Assembly: GCA_946811185.2 (NCBI GenBank)
Contig: OX328109.1
Span: 7,068,001 to 7,132,000 of the forward strand
Length of the DNA: 64,000 bases
Source of the DNA: Hippopus hippopus
Taxonomy: Eukaryota; Mollusca; Bivalvia; Cardiida; Cardiidae
Reading direction: 5' to 3'
Positions 13,038-22,881 of the stretch are shown piece by piece; position 1 is the stretch's first letter, and each line of letters opens with the position of its first letter. The translations under genes were made by a program, and so were the position numbers. The notes below the pieces were generated by a model, which was given only the letters and a program-made list of their open reading frames with translations, was not told the DNA's origin and did no database searches.

Positions 13038-13188
13038 CGTCGTCGTCGTCATCGACGTCGATTTTATCATCATCATCATCATTATCATCATCATCATCGC
13101 CATCATCATCTTCTTCTTCTGCTTCGTCGTCGTTGTCATTGTCGTCGTCTTAATCATCATCATTATCATTATCATCATCATTATCACG
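13038..13188 (+). repeat. (TCA/TCG/TCT)n trinucleotide tract upstream of the receptor
   Basis: Mixed ATC, GTC and TTC triplets, about 450 bp before the receptor start. If the receptor has an upstream exon this would fall in intron or promoter. Confidence 0.85.
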
Positions 13189-13569
13189 ACAGAGCGACAA
13201 CCATTTATAACCACTGAAAACAAGAATAACAACAATCGCAGCACAAACGTTAGAATATTATCGACTATTATCTTTTGCTTGGTGGCATTTTTTAATCTTT
13301 CATTTTGATTTTTTTTCCACAGACGTATTTTTATAGCGATTTTCCGCTTGCTACTTTTTAGCGGCAGTTTTGAGTTATGCGCACCGCGTATCATTATATT
13401 TATCCTGTACAAGGTAATGACGTGTCATAGCTGACAGGTCAATCTTCGAAGAATATAATTTGCGCAAACAGCGATTATCATAATCTTTTTTTCAATCCAC
13501 TCAAATATTCTCCAAAACAGTCGTCCCCAGAAAGCGAATTTTTCCTTTATTTTGATATTATCGTTTGAT

Positions 13570-13592
13570 TTTATTATTATTCATAATTTCAG
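13570..13592 (+). promoter_or_regulatory. Candidate 3' splice site in the receptor 5'UTR
   Basis: A T-rich tract ends in ATAATTTCAG at 13592, 44 bp before the receptor ATG. It fits a 3' splice site, which suggests a non-coding first exon further upstream. No matching donor is identified. The dense ATC-repeat just upstream makes the promoter hard to place. Confidence 0.45.
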
Positions 13593-13593
13593 A

Positions 13594-13632
13594 ATGTGGT
13601 GCTATGAAGACGTAGAACAAATTTCATCTTGA
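13594..13632 (+). other. Upstream ORF in the receptor leader
   Basis: ATG TGG TGC opens a 12-codon frame (MWCYEDVEQISS) that stops with TGA at 13630..13632, three bases before the receptor ATG at 13636. If this leader is in the mRNA, termination here followed by reinitiation or leaky scanning would set receptor output. The context before this ATG (CAGAATG) is moderate. Confidence 0.5.
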
Positions 13633-13635
13633 GAA

Positions 13636-15054
13636 ATGGCGGCCATATTTAATCAGACCACCTTGAATGACAACAGTACATCGATTAACGTTACTTCCGG
13701 TTGTCCGATGGATGTCTGGGAAATGCCTGTTTCTGCTACGATAATCGCACTTGTATTCCTCTCGACAAATCTTGCCATTGGTTTGTCAGCCAACTGTTTA
13801 CTGATTATTATAATCAATTATTCCCCAACCTTGAAGACTCCCGCAAACAGCCATCTTATCAACATATGCGCAAACAATCTTTTACTCTGCCTTTGCATGG
13901 CGTTATCACTTGTTTCACTTCTGTTGCCTAGCAACGTGAATGGCAAAATCAACATTTTGACTGGATTTCATGTCTTTCTCGAGTCCAACTGTTTGCTACA
14001 GTATTGGGGAACCTTCGCTTCGATCGGATTTTATCGATCAAAAATTATACACTGTCCGTCTGTTTCCGTGAAAAGACGAAGGCAGATAATTACACGATGT
14101 TTAACAACATCTTGGGTTGTTTCCCTTGTCGTGTCACTAATGGTGTGCCTCTCTCATCTTGAAAATGACGAGTACGCGTGTCTGACCCTCAATCCATTTC
14201 AGAGTACATTTATTTTATGTTTGGATAGCCGCACAGCATCTGTTCAAAGAACTACAATAATTCTAATCAAAGCGATAGTGTTTTGTACTATATTCGTTGT
14301 GATAGTTGTTTCTTATTACAAAGTGTTCAGGTCACTTAGGAACGGAAGGACATTCGGTAAGAATCGGGTGTTTCCGACATCGCGCTCGTTAAGTTTACCA
14401 TCGGAACTAGGTGATATACAGAGCCCAAATATCAACAGCTTCAACGGAGATCCAAGCGTATTCGAGAAAACACCCTATACAGTGTCCGGCAACGTCCAAA
14501 ATACTGAGAATGATTTTGTTGTTCACTATCAACGAAACGGAGCCATTAACGTTCTGTCTTTCGAAGACATCATTGCCCTTGAAAACCCGATTTTAGCATC
14601 AAACTTAAAAAGACAAGGGCAACAGAAACGTGCCTTGCAGTTGACTAGAAGCAACGCCAGTAATACATCGGTAAAATCCAAGTGTCCCGATTTTACCGAT
14701 ATTTCCGCCGGGGGCGATCTCAAACGTTATCGGAATATGACCAACAATGCAGCGCTTCGGAATCACTTCCTGAAAAGAGACAGGGTTGGTTTCAACAGCG
14801 CAACTCGGAACAGCTTGGTGATGCTCGCTTCTTTCATAGTGTGCTCTTTTCCGATGTTTATATGTACGATTCCCTACGTGTTGTCCAGAAATAGGGAAAA
14901 CCATCGTGTGTTGATATTACTGTTCACAAAGCTTATATTCTACCTAAATGCACCGATATATCCGCTGTGGTACTTGATACAAAATCGCCGAGTCAGAAGA
15001 TGCCTTACACGTGTGATAGAGACGGTTTTAATGAAAGTTGATCTGAGACGATAG
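13636..15054 (+). CDS. Atypical class A-type GPCR, intronless coding sequence, orphan
   Basis: One 472-codon ORF. The start context GAAATGG is a strong Kozak fit; the stop is TAG. The extracellular N-terminus has sequons at N6, N13 and N18. Hydrophobic helices lie near 34-60 (N53 in the TM1 Asn position), 72-97, 108-134, 152-173 (W160, TM4), 206-230, 391-414 and 424-446, with a basic helix 8 (NRRVRRCL, 450 on). The third intracellular loop is long (about 231-388), polar and Ser/Asn-rich; the C-tail is only ~20 residues. Signature motifs are altered: Asn81 at the TM2 Asp position, YRS for DRY (R134), CSFP for CWxP (P406, F400 kept), YPLWY for NPxxY (P443, Y446). No Cys sits at the normal TM3 spacing. 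Family is inferred; ligand and G protein are unknown. It could be an orphan peptide-receptor relative. Confidence 0.85.
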   Translation: MAAIFNQTTLNDNSTSINVTSGCPMDVWEMPVSATIIALVFLSTNLAIGLSANCLLIIIINYSPTLKTPANSHLINICANNLLLCLCMALSLVSLLLPSNVNGKINILTGFHVFLESNCLLQYWGTFASIGFYRSKIIHCPSVSVKRRRQIITRCLTTSWVVSLVVSLMVCLSHLENDEYACLTLNPFQSTFILCLDSRTASVQRTTIILIKAIVFCTIFVVIVVSYYKVFRSLRNGRTFGKNRVFPTSRSLSLPSELGDIQSPNINSFNGDPSVFEKTPYTVSGNVQNTENDFVVHYQRNGAINVLSFEDIIALENPILASNLKRQGQQKRALQLTRSNASNTSVKSKCPDFTDISAGGDLKRYRNMTNNAALRNHFLKRDRVGFNSATRNSLVMLASFIVCSFPMFICTIPYVLSRNRENHRVLILLFTKLIFYLNAPIYPLWYLIQNRRVRRCLTRVIETVLMKVDLRR

Positions 15055-15097
15055 GAATAGAGAGCATGGTAACCTACATATAGCTTACTATCAGCGT

Positions 15098-15303
15098 TTT
15101 AACCCACTGCAACAGGGCAAAATTTTAGACTCAACTCTATTGAAGGAATTTACAGACAACAATTCAGTTTTTTTTTAATGAAAGCATTTGTCCATGAATA
15201 GGTAGAAACATTGTGGGAATAGAAGAAAATGCTGGTTACCAGCATTTTCTCCTTTTCTCCGCAATGTTTTCAAAAACCTTCTTTCTAAAGGTCGTTAAAG
15301 CTC
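15098..15303 (-). mobile_element. Pal1 MITE just downstream of the receptor gene
   Basis: AAAATTTTAGACTCAACTC left part, hairpin GCTGGTTACCAGC, right AGGTCGTTAAAGCTCGG, where it is cut by a SINE tail. It lies within 45-250 bp of the receptor stop, so it may be in its 3'UTR. Confidence 0.7.
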
Positions 15304-15410
15304 GGTAAAAACTCCAGGAAGGCATGGACAGGTGCAATGACCACTGCGACATAGTTGAAATAACATTTGAAACGGCGTTAACACACCAAACAGACAAACC
15401 AATAAATTTA
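15303..15410 (+). mobile_element. SINE type 1, 3' end only
   Basis: AAACTCCAGGAAGGCATGGA, CAGGTGCAATGACC, TTGAAACGGCGTTAACACACC is the type-1 tail. It is joined directly to the end of a Pal1 copy; the head is missing. Confidence 0.65.
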
Positions 15411-15429
15411 AAACGAATGAATTGTGAGT

Positions 15430-15570
15430 GACTTGACAGGAATTTGTTTGTGAAAAGGCAGACATACTATAGGAAAAGGAGAAAATGCTGGGTACCTGCA
15501 CTTTTTTGCTTTTTCCTCTATGTTTGCAAAACCTTGGTAGTCCAGGGTCTTAAAAACACGTATATGTGCG
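15430..15570 (-). mobile_element. Pal1 fragment
   Basis: Hairpin AAATGCTGGGTACCTGCA with an altered mirror arm and right part GGGTCTTAAAAACACG. No left end. Confidence 0.55.
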
Positions 15571-15700
15571 GTACACCGTATAAACTTTTAAAAAGAGAGG
15601 TAACTCAAACAATACTAATTGCATTGAGCAATATGAATTATCTCCCTTCTAAAGTTTTTTTTTTTTCCCGTACAAAACGTGGTTTGTCCACAGTCCAGTA

Positions 15701-16290
15701 GTAAACCCTTTATCTTTTTATCCAGTGTTTTAACGACCTTTTCGAAAGAAGCTTTGTGGAAAAAGAAGGAAATGATTGTAACCAGCATTTTCTCCTTTTC
15801 CTACAATACATTTTACCTTTCCTTTTGAAGAAAAATCCTATCATCTGAGCGAAGATGAATTTGTGGTCTATAAATGTTTTCTGTCTGGATGAGTGTAAAT
15901 TTTTGTCGTTGGGTAAAAAGTTAACGACCCTTTGGAAGAAAGTGTTATAAAAAATTTTGTGGGAAACGGAGAAAATGCTCGTAACCATCATTTTCTCCTT
16001 TTCCAACAATGTCTTCAATCCTTCCCAAAACAAATCTTAACATTTTAGTCGAATTTAAACTGACGTCTGCAAATGCTGTCAAGTTTGATGAGTCTAAACT
16101 TTTGTCGTTTGTTAAAGAGTGAACGCTCCTTTTGAAGGAAACTTCGTAAAAACTTTTCGAGTGAAGGAAAAAAATTCTGGTAACCTTTTTCTAACAATGC
16201 TTTTTACCTCGTCTTTTGAAGCCAACTCTATCAATTTGAGCAAAATTGAAATTTGTCATATGCAAAAACTTTCAACCTGAACGAGTGCAA
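15701..16290 (+). repeat. Three Pal1 units in head-to-tail array (~200-bp period)
   Basis: Units 15701..15923, 15924..16124 and 16125..16290. Each junction fuses end A (GGTAAAAAGTTAACGACC at ~15907) straight into the inner part of the next unit, so the outer end-B sequence is lost. The third unit has lost most of its hairpin. Confidence 0.7.
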
Positions 16291-16297
16291 AAATTAA

Positions 16298-16562
16298 TAA
16301 GCCATGCTCTGTAAAAAGTGGGCTTAATGCATCTGCGAAAAGTATCGACCAAGGTCAGCCTGCGCAGTTCGCGCAGGCTGACCTGGGCCAAAACTTTTCG
16401 CTAATTGGTCAATTTTCTGTTTGTCAAAGGACCATTTTACCTCATGATTAAGTCGATTATTTAAAAAAGTGGCTCTTATGGATCCATAATTATGTGATGA
16501 CTTGGACTGGTATAATGTATCACGGAGATTCATTAAGCCCCCTTTTGCCAGAGCGTGGCTCA
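16298..16562 (+). mobile_element. Pal2 MITE, complete
   Basis: AGCCATGCTCTGTAAAAAG to CCAGAGCGTGGCTCA, palindrome at ~16353 with a TTCG centre. Confidence 0.78.
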
Positions 16563-16804
16563 ATTTTTAATAATGTCGTTTGGTAAGAGTAAAAGCATGA
16601 AACAAGTAAAAGAAGGTTGAATGCTCAATGCTGAAGTCAAGAATGAGACCAAGAATGTCCTTAAGAGTTATTGGTAAATAGGAATCTAGTTAGACAAACA
16701 TTCTTTCAAATATCTAATGATAGTCATCCTTGACATGAGTCTTTATTACATAAATGTTTTACCAGGACTATTTGGAAAAGCAGCTACTGGCTTGGATGGT
16801 TTGT

Positions 16805-16988
16805 GTATATAATGTTTTAACACCGTTTCAACATTATTTCAGATATATCAAGGTGGCCAATGCACCCATCCATGCTTTCCTAGAGTTTCTTGTACCAGTA
16901 TTTCGCGCAATATTCTTACCATTATTCTCACCGTCTGCTTTCCTACATAACCATCGTCGAAACAATGATCAGCGGTGAGAGAGGAATG
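16805..16988 (-). mobile_element. SINE type 1, 5'-truncated (minus)
   Basis: Contains the minus-strand tail and middle (CCATGCTTTCCTAGAGTTTC, CATCGTCGAAACAATGATCA, GAGAGAGGAATGAAT). The body breaks off and runs straight into half a Pal1 element at 16989. Confidence 0.7.
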
Positions 16989-17110
16989 AATATGCTGGTA
17001 ACCAGCATTTTCTCCTTTTCTCACAAAGTTTTCTACACTTTCATAGGCAAATTTCTCCCATCAGTGAGAAGTACCAGACTGGTCAGCCTGATCCGATCAC
17101 ACACTACCTA
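16989..17110 (+). mobile_element. Half Pal1 fused to a SINE
   Basis: Begins in the middle of the hairpin (ATGCTGGTAACCAGCATTTT) immediately after the broken SINE body, then TTTCATAGGCAAATTTCTCC. The left arm is absent. Confidence 0.6.
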
Positions 17111-17204
17111 AAACTTTTCATTTCCAGTAAATTTTTCGGTTTTGAGCTTTTGTTACACTTTTCACTTTTTTCGTAAAATTGACTGAAGTGTAGAACCAAT
17201 ACAA

Positions 17205-17706
17205 ATAAATAGAGGATATTTGTTTTTTACGGTGAAAGATCGAAATTTATTTCATCTGGTGAACATCATCGGTAATATTTTCACGAGTAGCGCAGCCACG
17301 AGTGAAAATATTACCGATGGTGTTCACGAGATGAAATAAATTTCGATCTTTCACCGAAAAATACAAATATTCTATTTATTTCATGCTTTTAACCCTTTCT
17401 GGGAGAAACTTTATCAAGATCCAGTAGAGTTCTTTTCAGTTATTCCCCGTGGCGTACCCCCTCCATATAGCAACGCATTACAGTATTACGTCAAGCGCGA
17501 GAAATGTAGGGTAAATGACGTCATATTTCCATGTGGATGTGAGGCACACGCATTTTACCTAGGTAACTAGTACGCGGGAACAACTGTTTCCGCCTTCAAT
17601 TGAAGAATTAGAATATAAAAATCGGTATTTTCACTGGTCGTACCCGTGGAATATCGAAAAATATTTTCACCATTATTTCTCGATATCCTACCGGAAAGCA
17701 TGAAAT
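17205..17706. mobile_element. Pal6 element: foldback plus ~330-bp body
   Basis: Hairpin CGGTGAAAGATCGAAATTTA, ATCATCGGTAATATTTTCAC, GAGTAGCGCAGCCACGAGTG, mirror to TTTCGATCTTTCACCGAAAA; then a body with ATTCCCCGTGGCGTACCCCC, ATATTTCCATGTGG, TTTTACCTAGGTAACTAGTA and an end CCTACCGGAAAGCATGAAAT. Confidence 0.72.
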
Positions 17707-17742
17707 AAAACTAACTATTCGTATTAAAAGATCGTATAACTC

Positions 17743-17970
17743 TATAACCCTATACTAAACAATCCAGACTTTTAACGACCTTGACAAAGAAGGCTTTCAA
17801 AAACATTCTGGGAAAAGGACATAATGCTGGTAACCAGCATTTTCTCCTTGTCCCAAAATATTTCCTACCCTTCCCAAAACATATTGTAATTTTTCAATCA
17901 CATTTATTTTGTCGTCTGCAAATGTTTTCAATTTGGACTAGTCTCAAGTTTTCTCGTTTAGTACGGGATC
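17743..17970 (+). mobile_element. Pal1 MITE
   Basis: Left TAACCCTATACTAAACAATC, hairpin GCTGGTAACCAGC, right TCGTCTGCAAATGTTTTCAA. Right terminus mutated. Confidence 0.75.
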
Positions 17971-17982
17971 AAAGCAGCTAAA

Positions 17983-18315
17983 ACAAATAATAATAATAAT
18001 AATAACAAGCAATTTCGTTGAAATGATATCCCCCGCCGAAAAAGACCTTTTCAAAAATTTACGCGACCGCGTAACTCAAAATTGCTCCCAGTCGGCCATT
18101 TTACATCGAATCAAAAAAACACACACAAAAAAACTACATTGGCGGAACAGGTTATTGTACACACGTATAAAATTTAACGAAATTCCGTCCAATGGTATTG
18201 GAGATATTGTCCCGGACGGACACACGGACGGACGGAAGGACAGACGGACGGATGGATGGACGGACGGACGGACAACGCTAAAACTATATCCCTCCGCCTT
18301 TGGCGGGGGATAATG
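17983..18315 (+). mobile_element. CCCCCGCC-ended repeat with CGGA tandem run
   Basis: Bounded by AATAATAATAATAATAAC / GATATCCCCCGCCGAAAAAG on the left and TATCCCTCCGCCTTTGGCGG, GGGATAATGATAAT on the right, so the ends are inverted copies. A GGACGGACGGAC run at 18212..18275 lies inside. Class unknown. Confidence 0.55.
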
Positions 18316-18439
18316 ATAATAATAATAATAAGCAAATGCCAAAATTTCGTAAAAAATATCTCACCGTATCAAATAGCCTAGATCCAAGATCAGATTGCAC
18401 GTCTGTGCAGTCTAATCTTGAACTATCCTGTCCGCAAAA

Positions 18440-18728
18440 ACTTAAAAATGGAAATTATTGTGAAGATGACGATATGTTATTGTACAGTCAGTCCAAGTGT
18501 TAGTCGCTGACAGAGATATTAATTTCAAAACTAGGTTAAAACCTGTCTTTTGTTCACTTTTTGCCTGATTTTAAAATTATTTTTTCTGCCAGCGACTAAC
18601 ACATGGCCCGACCACTCGATAACAGACTGTCGTCTCCACAATATTTTCCATATTTTTAAATGGTATGATTTAAATTTAAATATATTATGACACCTGCTTT
18701 GATATTTTGGCCTTTACTGGGTGTTTAA
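18440..18728. mobile_element. Pal3 foldback, missing left tip
   Basis: GTGTTAGTCGCTGACAGAG mirrors CTGCCAGCGACTAACACA about 90 bp later; ends TTACTGGGTGTTTAA. A Pal4 piece is joined at its left. Confidence 0.68.
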
Positions 18729-18806
18729 TGCAGCATGGTGGAAACCCATTGCAAAGACAGCCGTGTTCCAGAACCAGTCGAGTTTACATACATCTTTTTC
18801 AACACA

Positions 18807-19069
18807 AGAACCATGCTCTGTGAAAAGGGGGCTTAATGCATCTGCTAAAAGTATCGACCCAGGCCAGCCTGCGCAGTTCGCGCAGGCTGACCTGGGCCGA
18901 AACTTTTCGCTATTGGTCAATTTTCTGTATGTCCAAAGACAAGTCCACCTCATAATTCAGTCGATAATTTAAAAGAGTGGCTGTCATGGATCCATAATTA
19001 TGGGATGACTTGCCCGGTATCATGTATGACAGAGATGCATTAAGCCCCCTTTTGCCAGAGCATGACTCA
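18807..19069 (+). mobile_element. Pal2 MITE, complete
   Basis: ACCATGCTCTGTGAAAAGG to CCAGAGCATGACTCA; centre GCGCAGTTCGCGC as in 16298 and 28623, a possible subfamily mark. Confidence 0.78.
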
Positions 19070-19136
19070 TATGTATTGTAATTATTATTTTGTATGATTA
19101 GGAGCTGTACAAGCTTACATCAAGTAAAATTCGTCC

Positions 19137-19350
19137 TAACCCCTTATCCTGCTAAATAACTTCAAATGAAACCTTCAAGCCGATAGCGAAAAACCCAAGT
19201 TTTGCTATTTCAAAGGTATTTCTGGGGGACAGATATCTACTTATTGGACAGTGTAGATCCAAGATTAGACTGCACGTTCTGTGTAGTCTGATCTTGATCT
19301 ACAGTGTCCGCAAAAGGTCAGTAAGTCGCGCTTGGAAGCTTAAGATTTAA
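19137..19350 (+). mobile_element. Pal4 MITE, complete
   Basis: TAACCCCTTATCCTGCTAAA to CGCGCTTGGAAGCTTAAG and TTAA. Clear stem CAGTGTAGATCCAAGATTAG. Confidence 0.76.
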
Positions 19351-19464
19351 TACGGGAGTGGCACTTTAGAATCTGCACTCGGTCAACTTTATCAGAAATT
19401 TGATAAAAGTCCGTGCGAGAGATACCATTGCTTTATCAATTTCGAACATGACTGGATAGTTTTC

Positions 19465-19630
19465 ACCACCAATCATTCTAAACTGCTTTCTCGGGAAAGT
19501 AACACAATTTCTGATTGGCTAAACCATTTGGTTTAGCCAATCTAAAATCGCGTCACTTCGGATTTTTAAATTTTTGTCTTTGAGAAGTAGACTAAGAATA
19601 TTAATAAGATTGCCTGGCGAAAATGGACCA
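19465..19630. mobile_element. Pal5 hairpin element
   Basis: TTTCTGATTGGCTAAACCAT mirrored by TGGTTTAGCCAATCTAAAAT; right end CTGGCGAAAATGGACC. Confidence 0.65.
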
Positions 19631-19679
19631 AGATTTTGGGTAAAAATACTGGCGAAGCAATGCTTGTTCGTCAATTTAG

Positions 19680-19768
19680 TTTAAACATATTTATTTTTAC
19701 ATCGATTGAGAAACAAGTTCTTACGACTGATACTAATCTCTCTCGATTCCGTTCGTCGGGTTTCCGAA
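19680..19768 (-). mobile_element. SINE type 4 tail fragment (minus)
   Basis: Minus strand: GAATCGAGAGAGATTAGTAT, AAGAACTTGTTTCTCAATCG and AAATAAATATGTTTAAAC. This is the 3' part of the repeat seen whole at 31128; no head follows. Confidence 0.6.
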
Positions 19769-20504
19769 GTCCAAACACTTTATACTTACCTCAAACTTCA
19801 CCCAATTATACATATTTTCTTGAATTTTTTAATTTTCTTTGGACGATTCATCACAAGATAAAATGCCACGACTCTAAGATTCAAAGATGGTAAGTTATTA
19901 ATAATTTTAATTGATTTAGAGGGAGGCCATGTCTGCCGCTGTCCGCCATAATGTCACGTGATTAAATTGCAGCGCCACCTGGCGTGATGACAGAAGCGGA
20001 AGCGTAATTGCAACAATTAGTGGGCCCTAAACGCTTCAGAATCCCATCTCGCTTCCATTTATGTTGTTTTTCCAGTGTAAATACATCATCACCTTCACAT
20101 CGAGAATACAGACGATTACTTATAAATGAACCTTGGCGAGCGCGGATGAGTTTAACAGTCTCGCGCTATTTGTTTACAAAGGCTTTACAAAATTTGATAC
20201 TAATTTTTCTACGAGCTACAAGATCATAGATACGTCACGCTCGATTACTCTTTAAAGCACTTGTCGCGTTGTAAAACTGTATCATTTTCCGTCATTTCAC
20301 GCCGGGTACCAAATCTAAATTGCTAAAAAAACGAAGTGCTCCGCGGGAGTTCCCGAGAAAAGATGGATTTTGAATACTCGAGGGACATCTACTGGTGAGA
20401 ATATGTCGTTTTCCCGTGACGTCGAAAAGGAAGGTTTTCCGAATGACATTGAAACAAACATGATAGTGTATCTTTCGGCGCCATGTGTGAAAAAATGGGT
20501 TTTT

Positions 20505-20562
20505 GCGGACGGTACACATAACTTGCAGTCTGATCTTGGATCTATACCGTCCTAATGTTGAG
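20505..20562 (+). mobile_element. Pal4 trace
   Basis: GCGGACGGTACACATAACTT and GCAGTCTGATCTTGGATCTA, ACCGTCC: stem flanks only. Confidence 0.4.
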
Positions 20563-20717
20563 TCAAGTCTGTAAGATAAAAAATCTTTCAGGGTTTCGAT
20601 GGATTGCACTTTCAGCCGTAGAAGGAGGTTGACCTTATATATTTCAGGCTGAAAGAGTTAAAGCATTATTGTGGTTACAAGCTTGATTTTATAGTATGAG
20701 AGCTTGTATGGTACTAA

Positions 20718-21003
20718 AGGCCGTTTTCAACATTATTTCGGTTACGTCGCGCCTACTAACACACCTATCCATGTTTTTCTGGATTTTTTTTTGTAAACAA
20801 GTGCTTCGCACAATATTTTGCTTGATCCACTGACTGTTAACCAAAATAATCATCGAAACAATGTCGAGTGGTAAGGGAAGACTGAGTCGTGTGGCAACGT
20901 CTATTATCAATCACCAAAAAGAAATATGATGGGTTCGGGAATCGAACCAGCGACTCCCTAGTTTCAAGCCCTGTACGTTACCAACTGAGCAACAGTGCTC
21001 TGT
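20718..21003 (-). mobile_element. SINE type 1 (minus), degenerate but with head
   Basis: Minus strand carries CAGTTGGTAACGTACAGGGC and GGTTCGATTCCCG, a recognisable tRNA-like A/B-box pair, then a decayed type-1 body and tail (ATGGATAGGTGTGTTAGTAG). Confidence 0.7.
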
Positions 21004-21114
21004 TTGATTCTATGGAATCATAATGTTTCATAGAATATGGGATCTATACAAGTCCAAAGTTTTCCTCGTATGATTATATTTTCTCCTTGAACATAATTCA
21101 TTTAATTATTTACC

Positions 21115-21332
21115 ACACAATTCTGAGTCTTAATGACTCTCAAAAAAGAAGGCCTTTCTAAATATTGTGGAAAAAGGAGAAAATGCTGTTAACCAGCATT
21201 TTCTCCTTTATCCACAAATTTTCTACCCTAATAAAGGCAGAAATCATCGTTTGAGCTATTTTTCAATTTGTCGTCTGCAAATGCCTTTTAGTTTGGCCTA
21301 TTGCAAAATTTTGTCGTTTGGTAAAGAATTAA
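21115..21332 (+). mobile_element. Pal1 MITE
   Basis: Left TTATTTACCACACAATTCTG, hairpin AATGCTGTTAACCAGCATT, right TTTGTCGTTTGGTAAAGAAT ending TTAA. Confidence 0.75.
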
Positions 21333-21388
21333 ATGCTCAACAGCGGCCAAATGGAAACAATCCGGGGGTAAGACTGCTTAAAAAAAAA

Positions 21389-21648
21389 TGAACAATGCTC
21401 TGACAAAAAGGGGCTTACTGCATCTCCGTGATGCATTATACCAAGCAAGCCATCACATTATTATGGATTCATAATATCCATATTTTGAAACTAACGGCTT
21501 GGACATTCAGAATGTCCTTGGTCATTCAGAAAATTGACCAACAGCGAAAAGTTTCGGACCAGGTCAGCCTGCGCGGATTGCGCAGGCTGACCTGGGTCGA
21601 TACTTTTCGCAGATGCATTAAGCACCCTTTTCACAGAACAATGCTCAA
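21389..21648 (-). mobile_element. Pal2 MITE with a local duplication
   Basis: The stretch GCTTGGACATTCAGAATG plus TCCTTGGTCATTCAGAAAAT repeats the GGACATTCAGAA motif. Ends are TGAACAATGCTCTG and AGAACAATGCTCA. Confidence 0.72.
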
Positions 21649-21679
21649 ATATATATCACTAACAGTCTGACAATATGTT

Positions 21680-22110
21680 AAAGAACGGTCAGTCAAAGTT
21701 TCAGTTGCTGGCAGAAAAAAATTGTAAAACTATAATTAAAGTTGCCAACTTTGCATCTAATTTTTGAAATTCATTCATCTGCTAGACACTGAAACTCAGG
21801 AAAGACTGCTCTAAAATGACACATAATAATATCCATACATTTAATGCTATGAATTATGAATGCCTGTATTTTAACCTCAGATTGATCACTTTTAGAAAAA
21901 AAATGTAAAACTTAAATTAAAGTTGGCAACTTTGAATCTAATTTTTTGAAATTCATTTATCTGCTAGAGACTGAAACTTTGGAAATACTGTACTACTGAA
22001 ATAAATTATCAGACACATAATAATATCCATACATTTAATGGTATGAATTAAGAAAGCCTGTATTTTGACCTCCGAATGTTTACTTTTGGCTATTAGTGGG
22101 CCTTTAAAAG
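21680..22110. mobile_element. Pal3-related element with a ~190-bp internal duplication
   Basis: AAATTAAAGTTGGCAACTTT and CACATAATAATATCCATACA occur in both units (near 21740 and 21920). The block ends TTTACTTTTGGCTATTAGTG, GGCCTTTAAA, as Pal3. Confidence 0.6.
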
Positions 22111-22218
22111 GGGAGAAAAAGTTGGTCCTTTTACCCTATGCTGGTTACCCATTGGAAAAAAAATCGAAGAGAAGAAATGAGCTGAGAAAAGAATGACTGA
22201 ATGACTTAACAATTTATT

Positions 22219-22482
22219 TGAACCATGTTCTGTGAAAAGGGGGCTCAATGTATCTGCAAAAAGTATCGGCTCAGGTCAGCCTGCGCGGTCCGCGCAGGCT
22301 GACATGGGTCGAAACTTTTCGCTATCTTTAAATTTTCTGCATGTCAAAGGATCATTCTATCACAGGATTTAGCTGGTTGTAAGACAAAATGGATTTTATT
22401 GATACATAGTTATGTGATGTCTTGCTTGGTATAATGCATCAAGGAGACGCATTAAGCCCCCTTTTGCCAGAGTATGGCACAT
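22219..22482 (+). mobile_element. Pal2 MITE, complete
   Basis: TGAACCATGTTCTGTG to CCAGAGTATGGCACA, centre GCGCGGTCCGCGC. Confidence 0.76.
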
Positions 22483-22589
22483 ATTTATTGTCTGCAATAT
22501 GTAATTAGCTGCAGGGGAAAAAAAAGGAAAGACAATTAAAAGAGAAGAAGGCGGAGAACAAGAACATGAAAGGAAAATGATGTCATGTT

Positions 22590-22825
22590 ATCCCTTGACT
22601 AAACAATCACAAGTTTTAACGATCTTGGAGGAGAGGAATTTTGAAAACATTGTGGGGAAAAGGAGAAAATGCTGGTAACCAGCATTTTCTCCTTTTCCCA
22701 AAATGTTTTCTGTCCTTTTAAAGTCAAAATAATCCTGTAATTTGAACCATGCGAGATGATTAGTCGTATGCCAGTGCTTTCAAATTGGACAAGTCTAAAA
22801 TATTTCTCGTCTGGTACAGAGTTAA
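22590..22825 (+). mobile_element. Pal1 MITE
   Basis: Left CCCTTGACTAAACAATC, full hairpin GCTGGTAACCAGC, right GACAAGTCTAAAATATTTC to GAGTTAA. Longer arm (TTGAACCATGCGAGATG) than most. Confidence 0.75.
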
Positions 22826-22881
22826 AAGACGAAGGCCTCATTCATATGCACATATTTCCTTCCGCAAGTAAGTTTACGTCA

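Noticed and set aside
13008..13412. Met/Ile/Thr-rich or Val/Ile-rich frame upstream of the receptor
   Set aside because: It is the trinucleotide tract read in frame; no conserved composition and no link to the receptor frame.
13636..15054. Naming the receptor as a GPR75-like or other specific family
   Set aside because: Loop length is similar to some orphan receptors, but no diagnostic motif could be matched by eye.
15701..16290. CRISPR-like array of regularly spaced palindromes
   Set aside because: Repeats are diverged mobile-element units without unique spacers, in animal DNA.
18023..18313. 96-codon frame with an Asp-Gly-Arg-Thr repeat
   Set aside because: The repeat part is the CGGA minisatellite and the rest lies inside a mobile repeat with inverted ends.
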